DNA from: Pseudorhodoplanes sp.
Lineage (GTDB): Bacteria > Pseudomonadota > Alphaproteobacteria > Rhizobiales > Xanthobacteraceae
DNA length: 64,000 nucleotides
Assembly: GCA_032027085.1 (NCBI GenBank)
Contig: JAVSMS010000001.1
Coordinates: 2,504,501-2,568,500 of the forward strand
Reading direction: 5' to 3'
The position numbers and the translations under genes are program-made. This document shows, piece after piece, positions 28,607 through 38,060 of the stretch (positions are counted from its first letter, which is position 1; every line of letters begins with the position of its first letter). The notes beneath the pieces were generated by a model. That model did no database searches and had not been told where the DNA came from. It saw only the letters and a program-made list of their open reading frames with translations.

Positions 28607-28681
28607 TCGCAGGCCTGCTGACGATTTCCGGCATGGCCGAAATCTGCACCGTCTGTGCTAGACTTCAATTCAAACTTGCTC

Positions 28682-29887
28682 ATGCCTCATCCCCGCGAAT
28701 TTATTTTTGGTCCGTGGCGCGCCGTGTCTGTGCTCGGCGTCACGCAGATTCTGGCTTGGGGAATCCTGTTTTATCCACCGGTTTTGACCATGCCGCTGAT
28801 CGCCGCCGAGCGCGGCTGGTCGCTCGCTTTCGCGATGGCCGGCTTTTCCCTGGCTCTGCTGGTGTCCGGATTTGTGGCGCCGACAATCGGTGGACTGATC
28901 GATCGCTTCGGCGGTCATGTGGTCATGGCGGCCGGATCACTCGTGGGCGCGTCGGGTCTCGTGCTGTTGGTGCATGCCAGCAATCCTGTCCTCTACATGG
29001 CGGTCTGGGTCCTGCTGGGCGTTGCCATCTCCGCCAACCTCTACGATCCCGCTTTTGCGACCCTGGGCCGTATTTTCGGCGTGGCCGCGCGCCGGCCGAT
29101 CACGGCCCTTACCTTCGCCGGCGGTTTTGCGTCGACGGTGAGCTGGCCGGCGACACAGATGCTTTTGAGCATGACGGACTGGCGCACGACCTATCTGGCC
29201 TATGCCGGCGTGCTGGCATTCGTCGCCGCTCCGCTGCACGCATTTCTGCTGCCGCGCAGCCGCGTGGCGGCGGTGCCCGCCGCCGCGGACAAGGCGGCGC
29301 CGCCAAAAGCCGTGTTGCCATCCGACGGGATAGCGTTCGTGCTGGTTGCGGCAGGCTTCGCAATCTACGCCTTTGTGCCGTCCGGCCTCGCGGCTCATCT
29401 GCTCGCGATGTTCGGACGCGCCGGCATTGATGCATCAACGGCGGTCCTGATCGGCGCGCTCTTTGGCCCTGCGCAGGTCGCAGCGCGTCTGTGTGAATTT
29501 ATCTTTGCCGGCAACAAGCATCCGCTCGCGGTCGCGCGCTTCGCGCTCACGCTTCTGGTTGCGAGCTTTGGGCTTGCGGCGCTTTTCGGCTTTTCCGTTC
29601 CCGTCGCTATTGCGTTTGCCGTGATGTTCGGTGCGGCGAATGGCCTGATGACGATCGCACGAGGCGCTGTTCCGCTCGCACTCTTTGGCTCGGCCGGATA
29701 TGGTCGCGTGCTCGGGCGGATTGCGAAACCGTTTCAGATCATGCAGGCGATTGCGCCGGTCATCCTGGCATTTGTGATCGAACGCGGATCAGATCTTTGG
29801 GGGCTGGCTTTGACGGCGGCCTGCGCATTGGTCGCCTTGGCCTGCCTCCTTGCCATTCGACGGCCCGGCAACGGCAAGTCGGAGTGA
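28682..29887 (+). CDS. MFS transporter
   Basis: A 401-residue major-facilitator protein with twelve predicted helices; GLIDRFGGHVVMAAGSLVGA is the loop 2-3 motif and NGLMTIARGAVPLALFG lies in the second half. It resembles monocarboxylate or unknown-substrate MFS members with the FYPPVLTMPLIAAERGWS opening. An in-frame GTG nine codons upstream (28655) is the alternative start; neither has a good ribosome-binding site. The substrate is unknown. Confidence 0.85.
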   Translation: MPHPREFIFGPWRAVSVLGVTQILAWGILFYPPVLTMPLIAAERGWSLAFAMAGFSLALLVSGFVAPTIGGLIDRFGGHVVMAAGSLVGASGLVLLVHASNPVLYMAVWVLLGVAISANLYDPAFATLGRIFGVAARRPITALTFAGGFASTVSWPATQMLLSMTDWRTTYLAYAGVLAFVAAPLHAFLLPRSRVAAVPAAADKAAPPKAVLPSDGIAFVLVAAGFAIYAFVPSGLAAHLLAMFGRAGIDASTAVLIGALFGPAQVAARLCEFIFAGNKHPLAVARFALTLLVASFGLAALFGFSVPVAIAFAVMFGAANGLMTIARGAVPLALFGSAGYGRVLGRIAKPFQIMQAIAPVILAFVIERGSDLWGLALTAACALVALACLLAIRRPGNGKSE

Positions 29888-29892
29888 CAGCG

Positions 29893-30606
29893 TCAGTGAA
29901 AGAGCTTGTCGATCTCTGCCTGTGACGTGTGACCCGCATCGCCATCGAGCTTTGGGCCGCTGAGCAGCCCTTCGGAGCTGACCGAGGATGACTGTACGGC
30001 TTCAGAGTTGAAGCGCTCGATCACGCTCCAGATTTCCGTCATCCGCGCCAGATGATCCTCGACCATGTTCAGGGTCGCCACGACCTTGCTGATGCGTTGA
30101 CCGGTCAGATCCTGAAAATTGCAGGCCTCGAAAATTCCGGTCACGCGATCCTGGATGTCCTGCGCCAGATCCTTCTCGTAGTTGTTTTTCAGCAGCGCGG
30201 ACAGGTTTCTTGCTGCTTCATCGATAAATTCGGCGGATTTGAGAATCTGGTTGGTGGCCTGTTCCGTGCCGTCGATCACGGCTTCAAGCTCGCTGGTCAC
30301 GCGGGTGATGCGGCTGTCGTCAAATCCCTGTTCCTGCAGCGTGACGATTTCTTCCTTGGTCTGCTTGATCGCTTCGCCAATGACGTCGAGCTCGATTTTC
30401 AGCTTGCGCGCTTCCGATACCGGAATCTGCATCGCAGGTTCCGCAGGCTGATCGCTCTTCCCCAGCCGGGCAATCTCGGTGCGCAACGCTTTCAGCTCTT
30501 CAAGAATCTCGGCATTGGCCACGGTGGCGCTTTCAGCGGAATGGCTTTCAGGCGACGCAGCGCCCATCAATTCTTCGATACGGAATACCTTGCGCTGTTC
30601 TGCCAT
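29893..30606 (-). CDS. cheZ: Protein phosphatase CheZ
   Basis: CheZ dephosphorylates CheY-P in the chemotaxis pathway. The catalytic motif FQDLTGQRI is at residues 164-172, with Asp166 and Gln170 in the key places, after a long helical hairpin (residues 75-160). The C-terminal SQAEIDKLFH is the short CheY-docking tail set off by a flexible linker. No other che operon lies nearby; a CheY gene is encoded at 47.5 kb. Confidence 0.9.
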   Translation of the reverse strand: MAEQRKVFRIEELMGAASPESHSAESATVANAEILEELKALRTEIARLGKSDQPAEPAMQIPVSEARKLKIELDVIGEAIKQTKEEIVTLQEQGFDDSRITRVTSELEAVIDGTEQATNQILKSAEFIDEAARNLSALLKNNYEKDLAQDIQDRVTGIFEACNFQDLTGQRISKVVATLNMVEDHLARMTEIWSVIERFNSEAVQSSSVSSEGLLSGPKLDGDAGHTSQAEIDKLFH

Positions 30607-30825
30607 GGCCGACCCTGCGGTTGTTCTTGCATCGGATTTTGCTGGTGTTCTAGCGCAAACGGCTTAATGCGCGGTTCATCGGCCGGACCATACGGCTTTG
30701 CACCTCATTAACCATGCTGCGCAGCTCTTCACTGAAAATAAACGCTAACCCAACGTAAACCGCGCCGAGCATGCGGCAATCCGGCGTCAGGTCGTCAGCC
30801 TTTACCAATCAGATGAGTTTTTACC

Positions 30826-31722
30826 ATGTACTCGGCTGCGAAGCGGAGAGTGTGTTTAGCGCTCTTCGTCGGCGGTCTAGTGAAGAGTACGTCGATGCAG
30901 CGAATGATGAGTCTGGCGCTCCTGGTGAGCGCGCTTGGCCTGTCGGTGGCGATGGCCCAGCCTATGCCAATTTCACCAACGTCCAGCATGCAGGCGCCGG
31001 CGCCGCAGATGGTGCCTGTGCGCTACGGAACCGAACCCGATCTCGGCGGCGGCTTTATCGAATTTCTGTTTGGCGGCGGCAATCAGGATCGCGCGCCGCG
31101 CTACCAGCAGGCGCCGGCCTATCAGCAGACGGCGCCCGGCTATGGATCGGTGAGCCGTGAGCCGAATGGCTATCCGCATTATCAGGGCTATCAGAACGAG
31201 CCGCTGTTGCAGCCTGCACCGCCCGCAATGTACGTGCATCGCGGCCCCGCAGCAGCGGAGCCCGCGCAGCCCACGATCGATCCGCGCTTCCTCAAACAGG
31301 TTGTTCCTTATAACGGCAACGAAAAGCCGGGCACGATTATCGTCGATACGCCGAGCAAGTATCTCTACCTCGTGCAGCCGGATGGCAAGGCTTTGCGCTA
31401 CGGCATCGGTGTTGGCCGTCCGGGTTTCACCTGGTCGGGTGTGAAAACAGTCTCGCAGAAGCGCGAATGGCCAGACTGGCGTCCACCGGAAGAAATGCTG
31501 AAGCGCCGCCCTGATCTGCCGACCTATATGGCCGGCGGCCCGAATAATCCGCTCGGCGCCCGCGCGCTTTATCTCGGCTCCTCGCTGTATCGCATTCATG
31601 GCTCCAATGAACCCTGGACGATCGGTCAGTCGGTTTCGTCCGGCTGCATCCGCATGCGCAACGAGGATGTGATCGATCTTTTTGAGCGGGTGAAAGTGGG
31701 CACCAAGGTCGTGGTGATCTAA
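30826..31722 (+). CDS. L,D-transpeptidase (YkuD domain)
   Basis: A 298-residue periplasmic enzyme of peptidoglycan 3-3 crosslinking or lipoprotein attachment. The YkuD active site HGSNEPWTIGQSVSSGCIRM is intact, with catalytic Cys near residue 274; GTIIVDTPSKYLYLVQPDGK and YGIGVGRPGFTWSG precede it. Before the domain lies a Gln/Pro/Tyr-rich linker (residues about 85-130). The signal peptide is around MMSLALLVSALGLSVAMAQ, so the start could be ATG 30826 or the nearer ATG 30895; both keep the signal. Confidence 0.88.
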   Translation: MYSAAKRRVCLALFVGGLVKSTSMQRMMSLALLVSALGLSVAMAQPMPISPTSSMQAPAPQMVPVRYGTEPDLGGGFIEFLFGGGNQDRAPRYQQAPAYQQTAPGYGSVSREPNGYPHYQGYQNEPLLQPAPPAMYVHRGPAAAEPAQPTIDPRFLKQVVPYNGNEKPGTIIVDTPSKYLYLVQPDGKALRYGIGVGRPGFTWSGVKTVSQKREWPDWRPPEEMLKRRPDLPTYMAGGPNNPLGARALYLGSSLYRIHGSNEPWTIGQSVSSGCIRMRNEDVIDLFERVKVGTKVVVI

Positions 31723-31735
31723 AAATCACTCACCC

Positions 31736-31772
31736 GCGCAAAGGCCGCCAGGCGAATGGTGGCCTTTTGCGC
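31736..31772. terminator. Bidirectional terminator between L,D-transpeptidase and DUF2076 genes
   Basis: A long stem (GCGCAAAGGCCGCC with GGTGGCCTTTTGCGC, one G-T pair and one extra base) lies between two convergent genes, 13 bases after one stop and 15 before the other. The T/A runs inside the stem can serve either direction. Confidence 0.75.
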
Positions 31773-31787
31773 TTTACTTGAATCCGC

Positions 31788-32489
31788 TCAACCGAAATCG
31801 CTGTCGCCGATATCGAAATCCATATCGGCATCTTCGTCGTCGAAATCGGCTGCTGCTGAATCGAAAGCCTGCTGATCGTTTTGGGCATCCGCGCGCTCGG
31901 CGTTGCGGCCGACATCGCTCACGCCGGCGTCTCGGGCGAGATCGCTGGAAGACGCCTTGTCGCTTCCCCAAGGGGATGCACTGTCAGACGAGCTGTCGGC
32001 GAGACCCTGACGCGACCCGCCTGTTATCGAGCGGATGCTGTCGAGCAGAAGCGAGCCGCCGATCACGCCGGCGGCTGCGGCCGCCGCAGTGCCCAGAAAC
32101 GAACCCCCTTGCTGCGGCGCCTGTTGCTGCACCGGCGATTCCGGTCGTGCGTTGCCAAAACCGGGCGGCACTCCCATCGGCGCCTCTTGCGGACGGACCC
32201 GCGGCACGGATCCACGCGGCGCTTCCTTGCCGAACAAGGCATCGCGCATGCTGTCGAGGAAACCGCCCTGCGCTTCGCCGCCGGCTTCCAGCTCCCGGAT
32301 GCGGGCATCGGCCTTGCGCAAGGCTTCATCCTGCACCAGGACGGTTTGCACGAGCGCATAGACCGCGTTCGGCGCCTGTTGCAGGCTCTGGCCGATCAGC
32401 GCTTCAGCGTCCCGATCGCGCGGCCGGCTTTCCAGGCTGGCAAGCTTGTCGAACAGCTCAGTGACACGCTGGGCTTCCTGCGGTGTCAT
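31788..32489 (-). CDS. DUF2076 domain-containing protein
   Basis: A 233-residue protein. The N-terminal helical part (MTPQEAQRVTELFDKLASLE, then APNAVYALVQTVLVQDEAL) is the DUF2076 signature. A Pro/Gln-rich linker, an Ala/Gly-rich helix (GTAAAAAAGVIGGSLLLDSI, possibly membrane-active) and a very acidic tail ending DDEDADMDFDIGDSDFG follow. Such proteins are described as periplasmic ligand-binding sensors or are uncharacterised; no function can be given from this context. Confidence 0.85.
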   Translation of the reverse strand: MTPQEAQRVTELFDKLASLESRPRDRDAEALIGQSLQQAPNAVYALVQTVLVQDEALRKADARIRELEAGGEAQGGFLDSMRDALFGKEAPRGSVPRVRPQEAPMGVPPGFGNARPESPVQQQAPQQGGSFLGTAAAAAAGVIGGSLLLDSIRSITGGSRQGLADSSSDSASPWGSDKASSSDLARDAGVSDVGRNAERADAQNDQQAFDSAAADFDDEDADMDFDIGDSDFG

Positions 32490-32574
32490 CGGATGTCTCC
32501 TTTAGTCCCGTGAGGACAGACGCGCATGTAGGTAGGCGCGAACGGCTGGCCAGAGGGCTACGCCAATTTGCGTG

Positions 32575-33459
32575 CTAAATGATGGCGAGCGTCACGCCTT
32601 TGGCGCTCAGGACGCCTGGAAAAGCCTCGCCCACGAAATATTTGTACTCCGCTTCGCGCAGCGTGGTGAGCGGGTCGAGTCGCTGCAACTCCTCGTCCAC
32701 GTGGCCGGGATGGCACATGACAACGCTGCCGCTGGGCAGGCCCTCGAGAAAGGCCGGGAAGAGTGCCGCGAAATCGGGCTTGGCATCAAAATCATAGGTG
32801 CCGGCAAAGGCCGGGTTGACCTTCACATTGAGCTTCTTCGCGCGTTTGCGAAAGGTGCGGCTGAGATGGTCAAGCAACCATGCTTTGCGGTCCTTTGCGC
32901 CCGCAACTCCCGGGAACCGCCCACATTGGCGTATCCAGGCATTCGGCACGCGATCCCTGGCTACATTCAGCACGGCGTCTCGCACTTGTGGAAATAAATG
33001 CACGTGCTGATGGCCGTCGATGAAATCCGGCAAGCGACCAAACGCCGCTTCAAACGCCTTGATCTGGGCGGCGACCTCGACGGCGATTCTTTCCGGCCTC
33101 AGCATGCGCAACATTGCCGCGCGCAAGGTCGATGTCAGCGGCAGGAACACGCCCTTGTGCAGCGGAGCAAAGCCCTCGCTCAGCGGCTTGAACGGCCCCG
33201 TCAGCGTGACATGCAGACCGATCGCCACCCGCTGCGTTCCGGCGTTCAGAATGGCGAGCGAAAGCGCTTCCGAGCGTTTAAAAGTCGGAGCCACAACCAT
33301 GACCGACGTCGCGTTGAGGCGCCCTTGCAGCACCAGATCGCGAATGGCGGCGTTGACCGAAGGTGAGATGCCGTAATCGTCGGCGCACAGCCAGATCCGC
33401 CGCAGGTTTGAATCGGCCGGCGCGGCGGTAGGCGGTGCAACCATTATTTCGCCGGACAC
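32575..33459 (-). CDS. ChbG/HpnK (YdjC) family deacetylase
   Basis: A 294-residue carbohydrate deacetylase fold. The metal-binding LCADDYGISPSVNAAI near residue 25, GLHVTLTGPFKPL and DFIDGHQHVHLFPQVR (His pair) are present, with the final VVMCHPGHVDEEL. Members deacetylate N-acetylated sugars, as ChbG does for chitobiose and HpnK for a hopanoid intermediate. It lies just upstream of a GtrB-like glycosyltransferase gene read in the same direction, which suggests a lipid-sugar role. GTG 33459 or ATG 33444 may be the start. Confidence 0.88.
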   Translation of the reverse strand: MSGEIMVAPPTAAPADSNLRRIWLCADDYGISPSVNAAIRDLVLQGRLNATSVMVVAPTFKRSEALSLAILNAGTQRVAIGLHVTLTGPFKPLSEGFAPLHKGVFLPLTSTLRAAMLRMLRPERIAVEVAAQIKAFEAAFGRLPDFIDGHQHVHLFPQVRDAVLNVARDRVPNAWIRQCGRFPGVAGAKDRKAWLLDHLSRTFRKRAKKLNVKVNPAFAGTYDFDAKPDFAALFPAFLEGLPSGSVVMCHPGHVDEELQRLDPLTTLREAEYKYFVGEAFPGVLSAKGVTLAII

Positions 33460-33485
33460 GGCTCAACCCCAACTTGTCGCCATCG

Positions 33486-34544
33486 TCATTTCAAGCCTGC
33501 ATTGTCGCTTTGTCGCGACTTTGCGACCTGCGGTTCATCCTGATCGGCGGATTTGATGATATGCTCGGCGATGAAATAGACCGGCCGCGCCTTCTGCTCG
33601 GACAGGATCTTGCCGACATATTCGCCGAGGATTCCGATCATGATGAGTTGGACGCCGCCAAGGACCATGACGCCGACAATCACCGACGGATAGCCGGGCA
33701 CCGATTTTCCATAGACCAGCGTCTCGTAGAGAATCATCGCGCCGAACAAGAGCGCAACGGTCGCCATCGCCATCCCAAGCAAACTGGCGAAGCGCAGCGG
33801 AGCAACCGAGAACGACGTCAGACCTTCGATTGACAGACCGATCAACGAGGCAAAATTCCAGCTTGTTTGCCCGTGTGCGCGTTCTTCGGGTTCGTAGTCG
33901 ACCCGCAATTGCCTGAAGCCGATCCAGCTTGCGAGCCCCTTGAAGAAACGATTGCGCTCCGGCATCTGCCGCAAGGCATTGGCGGCGCGCGGCGACAGCA
34001 AGCGGAAATCGCCGGCATCCTCCGGTATCTTGTGACGTGCGCGCCAGTTGATCAGCGAATAGAATGTTTTCACGCCGAGCCGCCGCAGGAAAGGTTCTGA
34101 CTCGCGATGCGCCTTGGCCGTATAGACCACGTCATAGCCATCCTCGAGCCAATGCCCGACAAGCGTATCGATCAATGTCGGCGGATGCTGTCCGTCGCCG
34201 TCCATGAACAAGACAGCTTCATTGCGCGCATGCTGCAGGCCGGCCATCAGGGCGGCTTCCTTGCCGAAATTGCGTGACAGGGAAATGACCTGCACGTCGA
34301 GCGACCGGGCAGGGAGTGAGCGGGCCACCTCGTAGGTCGTGTCCTTCGAACCGTCATCGATGTAAATGACTTCGCATTGTAATCCGCGCTTGCGAAACAA
34401 AGCCTGTGCTGCGGCGCTCAACTGCGCGTGGAATTGCAGCAGACCTTTCGCTTCGTTGAAGCAGGGCACGACAATAGACAGCCGCGTGCCGCCAGCACGT
34501 GTGGCCTTCTTCGCTCGTGGTTGCCGGCCGCCGGCCGCCGTCAT
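33486..34544 (-). CDS. Polyprenyl-phosphate glycosyltransferase, GtrB/DPM1-like (GT2)
   Basis: A 352-residue GT2 enzyme that transfers a sugar from a nucleotide to polyprenyl phosphate. The GT-A domain shows LSIVVPCFNEAKGL, IYIDDGSKD, SRNFGKEAALMAGLQHARN and the metal-binding MDGDGQHPP. A YEPEERAHGQTSWNF block and two C-terminal membrane helices follow (near residues 245-270 and 280-305). The gene is divergent from a GtrA-type gene, its usual partner. The sugar is unknown. Confidence 0.9.
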   Translation of the reverse strand: MTAAGGRQPRAKKATRAGGTRLSIVVPCFNEAKGLLQFHAQLSAAAQALFRKRGLQCEVIYIDDGSKDTTYEVARSLPARSLDVQVISLSRNFGKEAALMAGLQHARNEAVLFMDGDGQHPPTLIDTLVGHWLEDGYDVVYTAKAHRESEPFLRRLGVKTFYSLINWRARHKIPEDAGDFRLLSPRAANALRQMPERNRFFKGLASWIGFRQLRVDYEPEERAHGQTSWNFASLIGLSIEGLTSFSVAPLRFASLLGMAMATVALLFGAMILYETLVYGKSVPGYPSVIVGVMVLGGVQLIMIGILGEYVGKILSEQKARPVYFIAEHIIKSADQDEPQVAKSRQSDNAGLK

Positions 34545-34648
34545 GATCTCTCCTCATTCCCCTCCCGATGGGCTCGATCTATAGCCTACCCGTCCGGCGC
34601 TGTCCCGCGGCGAGGCGCCCGAGACCTGGTCCTGAGGAGTCGGCGTCA

Positions 34649-35239
34649 ATGAAGAGAGGGCTGGCGTGCGGGCCGGAACATGTTAACGAAGCCACGATGA
34701 CAGATGCACCCCGGTCCTCCCGCGCTTTTGCCCGCGTCTTTGCGCCCTTCAGGCAACAGGCCATGATGCTGAAAGCCGTCAGCTTTGCGTCGATCGGCGT
34801 GGTCAACGCTGCGGTGAACTACCTTATTTTCTGGCTCGTGCTGCGCCTGCTGGGCGCTGTACCCGCCCTGGCGGGCTCCGTCCAGTCGGTTGCTGCTTTT
34901 TGCGGCTGCGCATCGGCGGAGAATACGGGGATCATCATTGCCAATGTGATCGCCTGGTCGATCGCGGTCTCAGGCTCCTATGTCATGAACTCGCTGATCA
35001 CCTTCGCGGCCGAATCCGGCCGCAAACTGACCTGGCGTGCTTATGCAACCTTCGCCGTTTCCGGCGTGCTCGGCCTGATCGCCGACACCACGACGCTGCT
35101 GATTGCGAAGGAGTTTCTGCCGATCATGCTGGCGAAGCTGGTCGCCATTGGTGCCGGCTTCGTGGTCAATTTCTCGATGTCGCATTTCGTGGTGTTCCGG
35201 CCGCGCGGGACGAAAACCAGAGAATCGACCGAGAGCTAA
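34649..35239 (+). CDS. GtrA family membrane protein
   Basis: A 196-residue protein with four helices. [20 protein letters not shown] opens the GtrA domain, then [19 protein letters not shown] and a final [14 protein letters not shown]. GtrA proteins are thought to flip lipid-linked sugars made by GtrB-type enzymes. A roughly 25-residue loop containing FCGCAS is inserted between helices one and two. ATG 34649 has a GAGGAG site; ATG 34697 is the alternative start. It is convergent with hisG, overlapping by four bases. Confidence 0.85.
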   Translation: MKRGLACGPEHVNEATMTDAPRSSRAFARVFAPFRQQAMMLKAVSFASIGVVNAAVNYLIFWLVLRLLGAVPALAGSVQSVAAFCGCASAENTGIIIANVIAWSIAVSGSYVMNSLITFAAESGRKLTWRAYATFAVSGVLGLIADTTTLLIAKEFLPIMLAKLVAIGAGFVVNFSMSHFVVFRPRGTKTRESTES

Positions 35240-36207
35240 AGTCCCGCTTTCAGTTTCTCGAACAGCGGATTCTCGAGCGAGAAAACATAATCGATATCCG
35301 CTACGGAAATTGCCGAAGCGCCTTTCTCGCGCAGGAAGTCGGCGAGCGCATAGACCTGGTCCGGCGGACAATGCAGTGTGACCATTCCTGACGAGGTCGG
35401 GCCGCCGAAGGGCGAGGACACGCCGAACTTTTCTTTGGCCGTGGCCAGCACGGTGTCATCGCAGCCTTTGAAACGAGTGCGCACCTCCCGCACCGCGCGC
35501 GCACGGTCGTGTGCAGCAATGCGGTCGAGAACGCGGCGGACTGTGGGTAATTGACCATTGCTCCAATCCGCATTGCGCGAGGCGACCAGGTTGGCCTGCG
35601 AACGCAGCATGGTGCCGTCCTCGACCACCTTCAGGCCATTGGCGGCGAGCGTGGCGCCAGTCGTGGTGATGTCGACGATCAATTCGGCCGATCCGGCGGC
35701 AGGTGCGCCTTCGGTGGCGCCGAGGCTTTCCACGATGCGATAATCGGCGATGCCATGCGCGGCGAAGAATGCGCGCGTCAGGTTCACATACTTGGTCGCC
35801 ACTCGCATCTTGGTGCCGCGGCGCAGACGGAATGCGGTTGCGACATCGTCGAGATCGGCCATGTTGCGCACATCGATCCAGGCCTGCGGAACCGCTACCA
35901 CCACATTGGCGAACCCGAAGCCCAGCCCCTGCAGCAGGATGACGCGATCTTCCGGCTTCGGCATCATTTCGCGGACGAGATCCTCGCCGGTGATTCCGAG
36001 ATGCGCGCTGCCTTGCGCCAGCGACGAGGTGATCTCGGAGGCGGAGAGATAGGCGATCTCGACACTCTCGAAATTGGCGATGGCGCCGCGATAATCACGG
36101 ACGCCGCGTGGCTTCACCAGCATCATGCCGGCGCGCGCGAAGAATGCTTCGGCATTCTCCTGCAGGCGGCCTTTCGCCGGAACAGCGATGACGAGCGGTG
36201 CGCTCAT
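35236..36207 (-). CDS. hisG: ATP phosphoribosyltransferase HisG
   Basis: Catalyses the first step of histidine synthesis, joining ATP and [24 protein letters not shown] starts the protein; [20 protein letters not shown] is the PRPP-binding loop. At 323 residues it has a C-terminal domain beyond the roughly 210-230-residue short form, although a hisZ gene (usually paired with the short form) lies directly upstream with a 4-base ATGA overlap. The upstream in-frame extension overlaps hisZ and lacks similarity, so ATG 36207 is the start. Confidence 0.93.
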   Translation of the reverse strand: MSAPLVIAVPAKGRLQENAEAFFARAGMMLVKPRGVRDYRGAIANFESVEIAYLSASEITSSLAQGSAHLGITGEDLVREMMPKPEDRVILLQGLGFGFANVVVAVPQAWIDVRNMADLDDVATAFRLRRGTKMRVATKYVNLTRAFFAAHGIADYRIVESLGATEGAPAAGSAELIVDITTTGATLAANGLKVVEDGTMLRSQANLVASRNADWSNGQLPTVRRVLDRIAAHDRARAVREVRTRFKGCDDTVLATAKEKFGVSSPFGGPTSSGMVTLHCPPDQVYALADFLREKGASAISVADIDYVFSLENPLFEKLKAGL

Positions 36208-37352
36208 GCCCGGCCTCTGCACGCCGTCAGGCGCCCGACCCACGCGCCAAGGCCCACAGCCGGAATCTGGGTCTTGCTCCCGAGCCGTGTCAGCAGATCG
36301 TCGTAACGTCCGCCGGTGACGAGCGGCGGCTCCACGCGCCCGGCAGGATCATGCAGTCTGAATTCAAAGCCGGTGTAATAGTCGAAACCGATGCTGAATG
36401 CGGTCGCGAAACGGATCGAGGAGACTTCAATCCCGCGCGCGGCGATGAAACCGGCCCGACTTTCGAACAGATCGAGCGCAGAAGCGATATCGACCTTGGC
36501 GTCGGCCGCAAGCGCGCGCAGATCGGCCGCGGCTTCGTCCGGGTCGCCGGCAATAGCCAGGAATCGTTCGATCAGGATGCGGGTTTCCTGTGGCAGTGAG
36601 GCGGAAGCGCCGAGTGCGGCCTGTTCCAGGAACCGGTCGGCGATCTCGCCCACCGATCGCCCGCCGACTGCCGTGATGCCGGCGATGGAGAGAAGATCGG
36701 TGACCAGCGCATGCGCGGCTTTCGGATCGGAGCCTGCGAGCGCGGCAAGCACGCCCTGATATTCAGGCCGTTTGTTCATGGCTCCGAGCGTCAGACGATC
36801 AAGATCCTGCGCGAGCGAGGTCTTGCGGTTGAAATCCTTGATCAGCCGCCGCTTCCAGGCCGGAGCGAGATCGAGGGCGCCGACCAGCGCGGAGAACAGC
36901 CCGACGTCGCCCATGCGGATATCCGGCCTGGCAAGGCCATGTTGCGCCGTAGCCTCAAGGCCGAGCGACAGTATTTCGGCATCGGCTGCGGCGGTGTCGC
37001 GCCGGCCGAACGATTCGATGCCGATCTGCAGCAATTCGCCGGGCCCGTTTTCAAGCTGTCGGAAGATCGGACCGAGATAACAGAAATTGGCGGGCGCGCC
37101 GGCGGTTGCGGAGGCGAGATAATCGCGCGACACGGCGATGGTGAAGTCCGGGCGAAGGCAGTATTCGCGTCCCTCCGCGTCGGAAGTCAGATAGATGCTC
37201 TTGCGGATGTCCTCGCCTGACAAATCGAGAAACGGCTCGGCCGGTTGCAGGATGGCAGGGGCGACGCGACCATAGCCGGCCCGCTCATAGGTGGAGACGA
37301 GCATCTCCGCCTGCGGGTCGTGTCTGGTGTCGAATGTGGCCGTTTGGGGCAT
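36204..37352 (-). CDS. hisZ: ATP phosphoribosyltransferase regulatory subunit HisZ
   Basis: A 382-residue paralogue of class II histidyl-tRNA synthetase that lost aminoacylation and forms a complex with His[49 protein letters not shown] and [20 protein letters not shown] mark the HisRS-like fold; the HisRS motifs are modified. It is the first gene of the hisZ-hisG pair, translated with overlap. The real histidyl-tRNA synthetase is encoded separately at 39-41 kb. Confidence 0.93.
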   Translation of the reverse strand: MPQTATFDTRHDPQAEMLVSTYERAGYGRVAPAILQPAEPFLDLSGEDIRKSIYLTSDAEGREYCLRPDFTIAVSRDYLASATAGAPANFCYLGPIFRQLENGPGELLQIGIESFGRRDTAAADAEILSLGLEATAQHGLARPDIRMGDVGLFSALVGALDLAPAWKRRLIKDFNRKTSLAQDLDRLTLGAMNKRPEYQGVLAALAGSDPKAAHALVTDLLSIAGITAVGGRSVGEIADRFLEQAALGASASLPQETRILIERFLAIAGDPDEAAADLRALAADAKVDIASALDLFESRAGFIAARGIEVSSIRFATAFSIGFDYYTGFEFRLHDPAGRVEPPLVTGGRYDDLLTRLGSKTQIPAVGLGAWVGRLTACRGRA

Positions 37353-37580
37353 GCGCTCGCGCTACGTCGATTTCCGTCAAATCGGGGGCCGTTTAGCACG
37401 GCTTCTTTAAGGATTCGACGATGTTTCGGCCGGTGGTCTCGATCTACGCGCGGATATCCGTTCGGCCGCCTCGTAACGTTAACGCTCGGCAAAGGCCTGT
37501 TAACGCGGTGGAAAGTCGGGAACTCACGGAAAGATAAGGATTTCCGGGCAGGCTCGGGGCGCAATCCGGAGTGAGGGCTC

Positions 37581-38057
37581 ATGCCGCAACCTGTGTCGCC
37601 CAGCACTGTGCAGGCCTTCTATCAGGCCTACGCGACGCGCGATGCCGAGCGCCTCGCACCACTCATCGCCGATGACGTGAAATGGACGATCATCGGGCCG
37701 TCGCAGATTCTGCCGTTTTGCGGCGAGCACCATGGCAAGCCGGCGGTGCTAAAATTGTTTACAGGTGAATTCGCCGCGACCATCCAGTTTCGCAGCATCG
37801 AGCCCGAGGTGCTCTTGGTCGACGGCGATCTCGCTGCAACCTATCTCAAGCTGTCCGGCTACCTGCACCGGACTGGACGCGTCATCACCTATCATTGCGG
37901 ACAATTCGTCCGCTTCAGGGATGGGAAAGTCGTCTGCTTCCGCTCCATCATTGACAGTTTCGACGCGGCCGAACAGGTACTCGGACATCACATTGATCCG
38001 ATGCATGAGCCGGCTCAACACGCGATCAATACTGAAACGGCCATTGTCGAGGTCTGA
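37581..38057 (+). CDS. SnoaL-like (NTF2 fold) protein 1
   Basis: A 158-residue protein of the SnoaL-like/NTF2 superfamily. AFYQAYATRDAERLAPLIAD, VKWTIIGP, GKPAVLKLF and HCGQFVRFRDGKVVCFRSII form the typical cone-shaped fold with a Trp-lined pocket. Members range from isomerases to ligand-binding or delivery proteins; the role here is unknown. It is the first of a tandem pair of related genes, with 3 bases between them. Confidence 0.82.
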   Translation: MPQPVSPSTVQAFYQAYATRDAERLAPLIADDVKWTIIGPSQILPFCGEHHGKPAVLKLFTGEFAATIQFRSIEPEVLLVDGDLAATYLKLSGYLHRTGRVITYHCGQFVRFRDGKVVCFRSIIDSFDAAEQVLGHHIDPMHEPAQHAINTETAIVEV

Positions 38058-38060
38058 GCA

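Noticed and set aside
27748-29430. Plus-strand frame crossing the pit and MFS genes
   Set aside because: Out-of-frame shadow of two clear membrane-protein genes.
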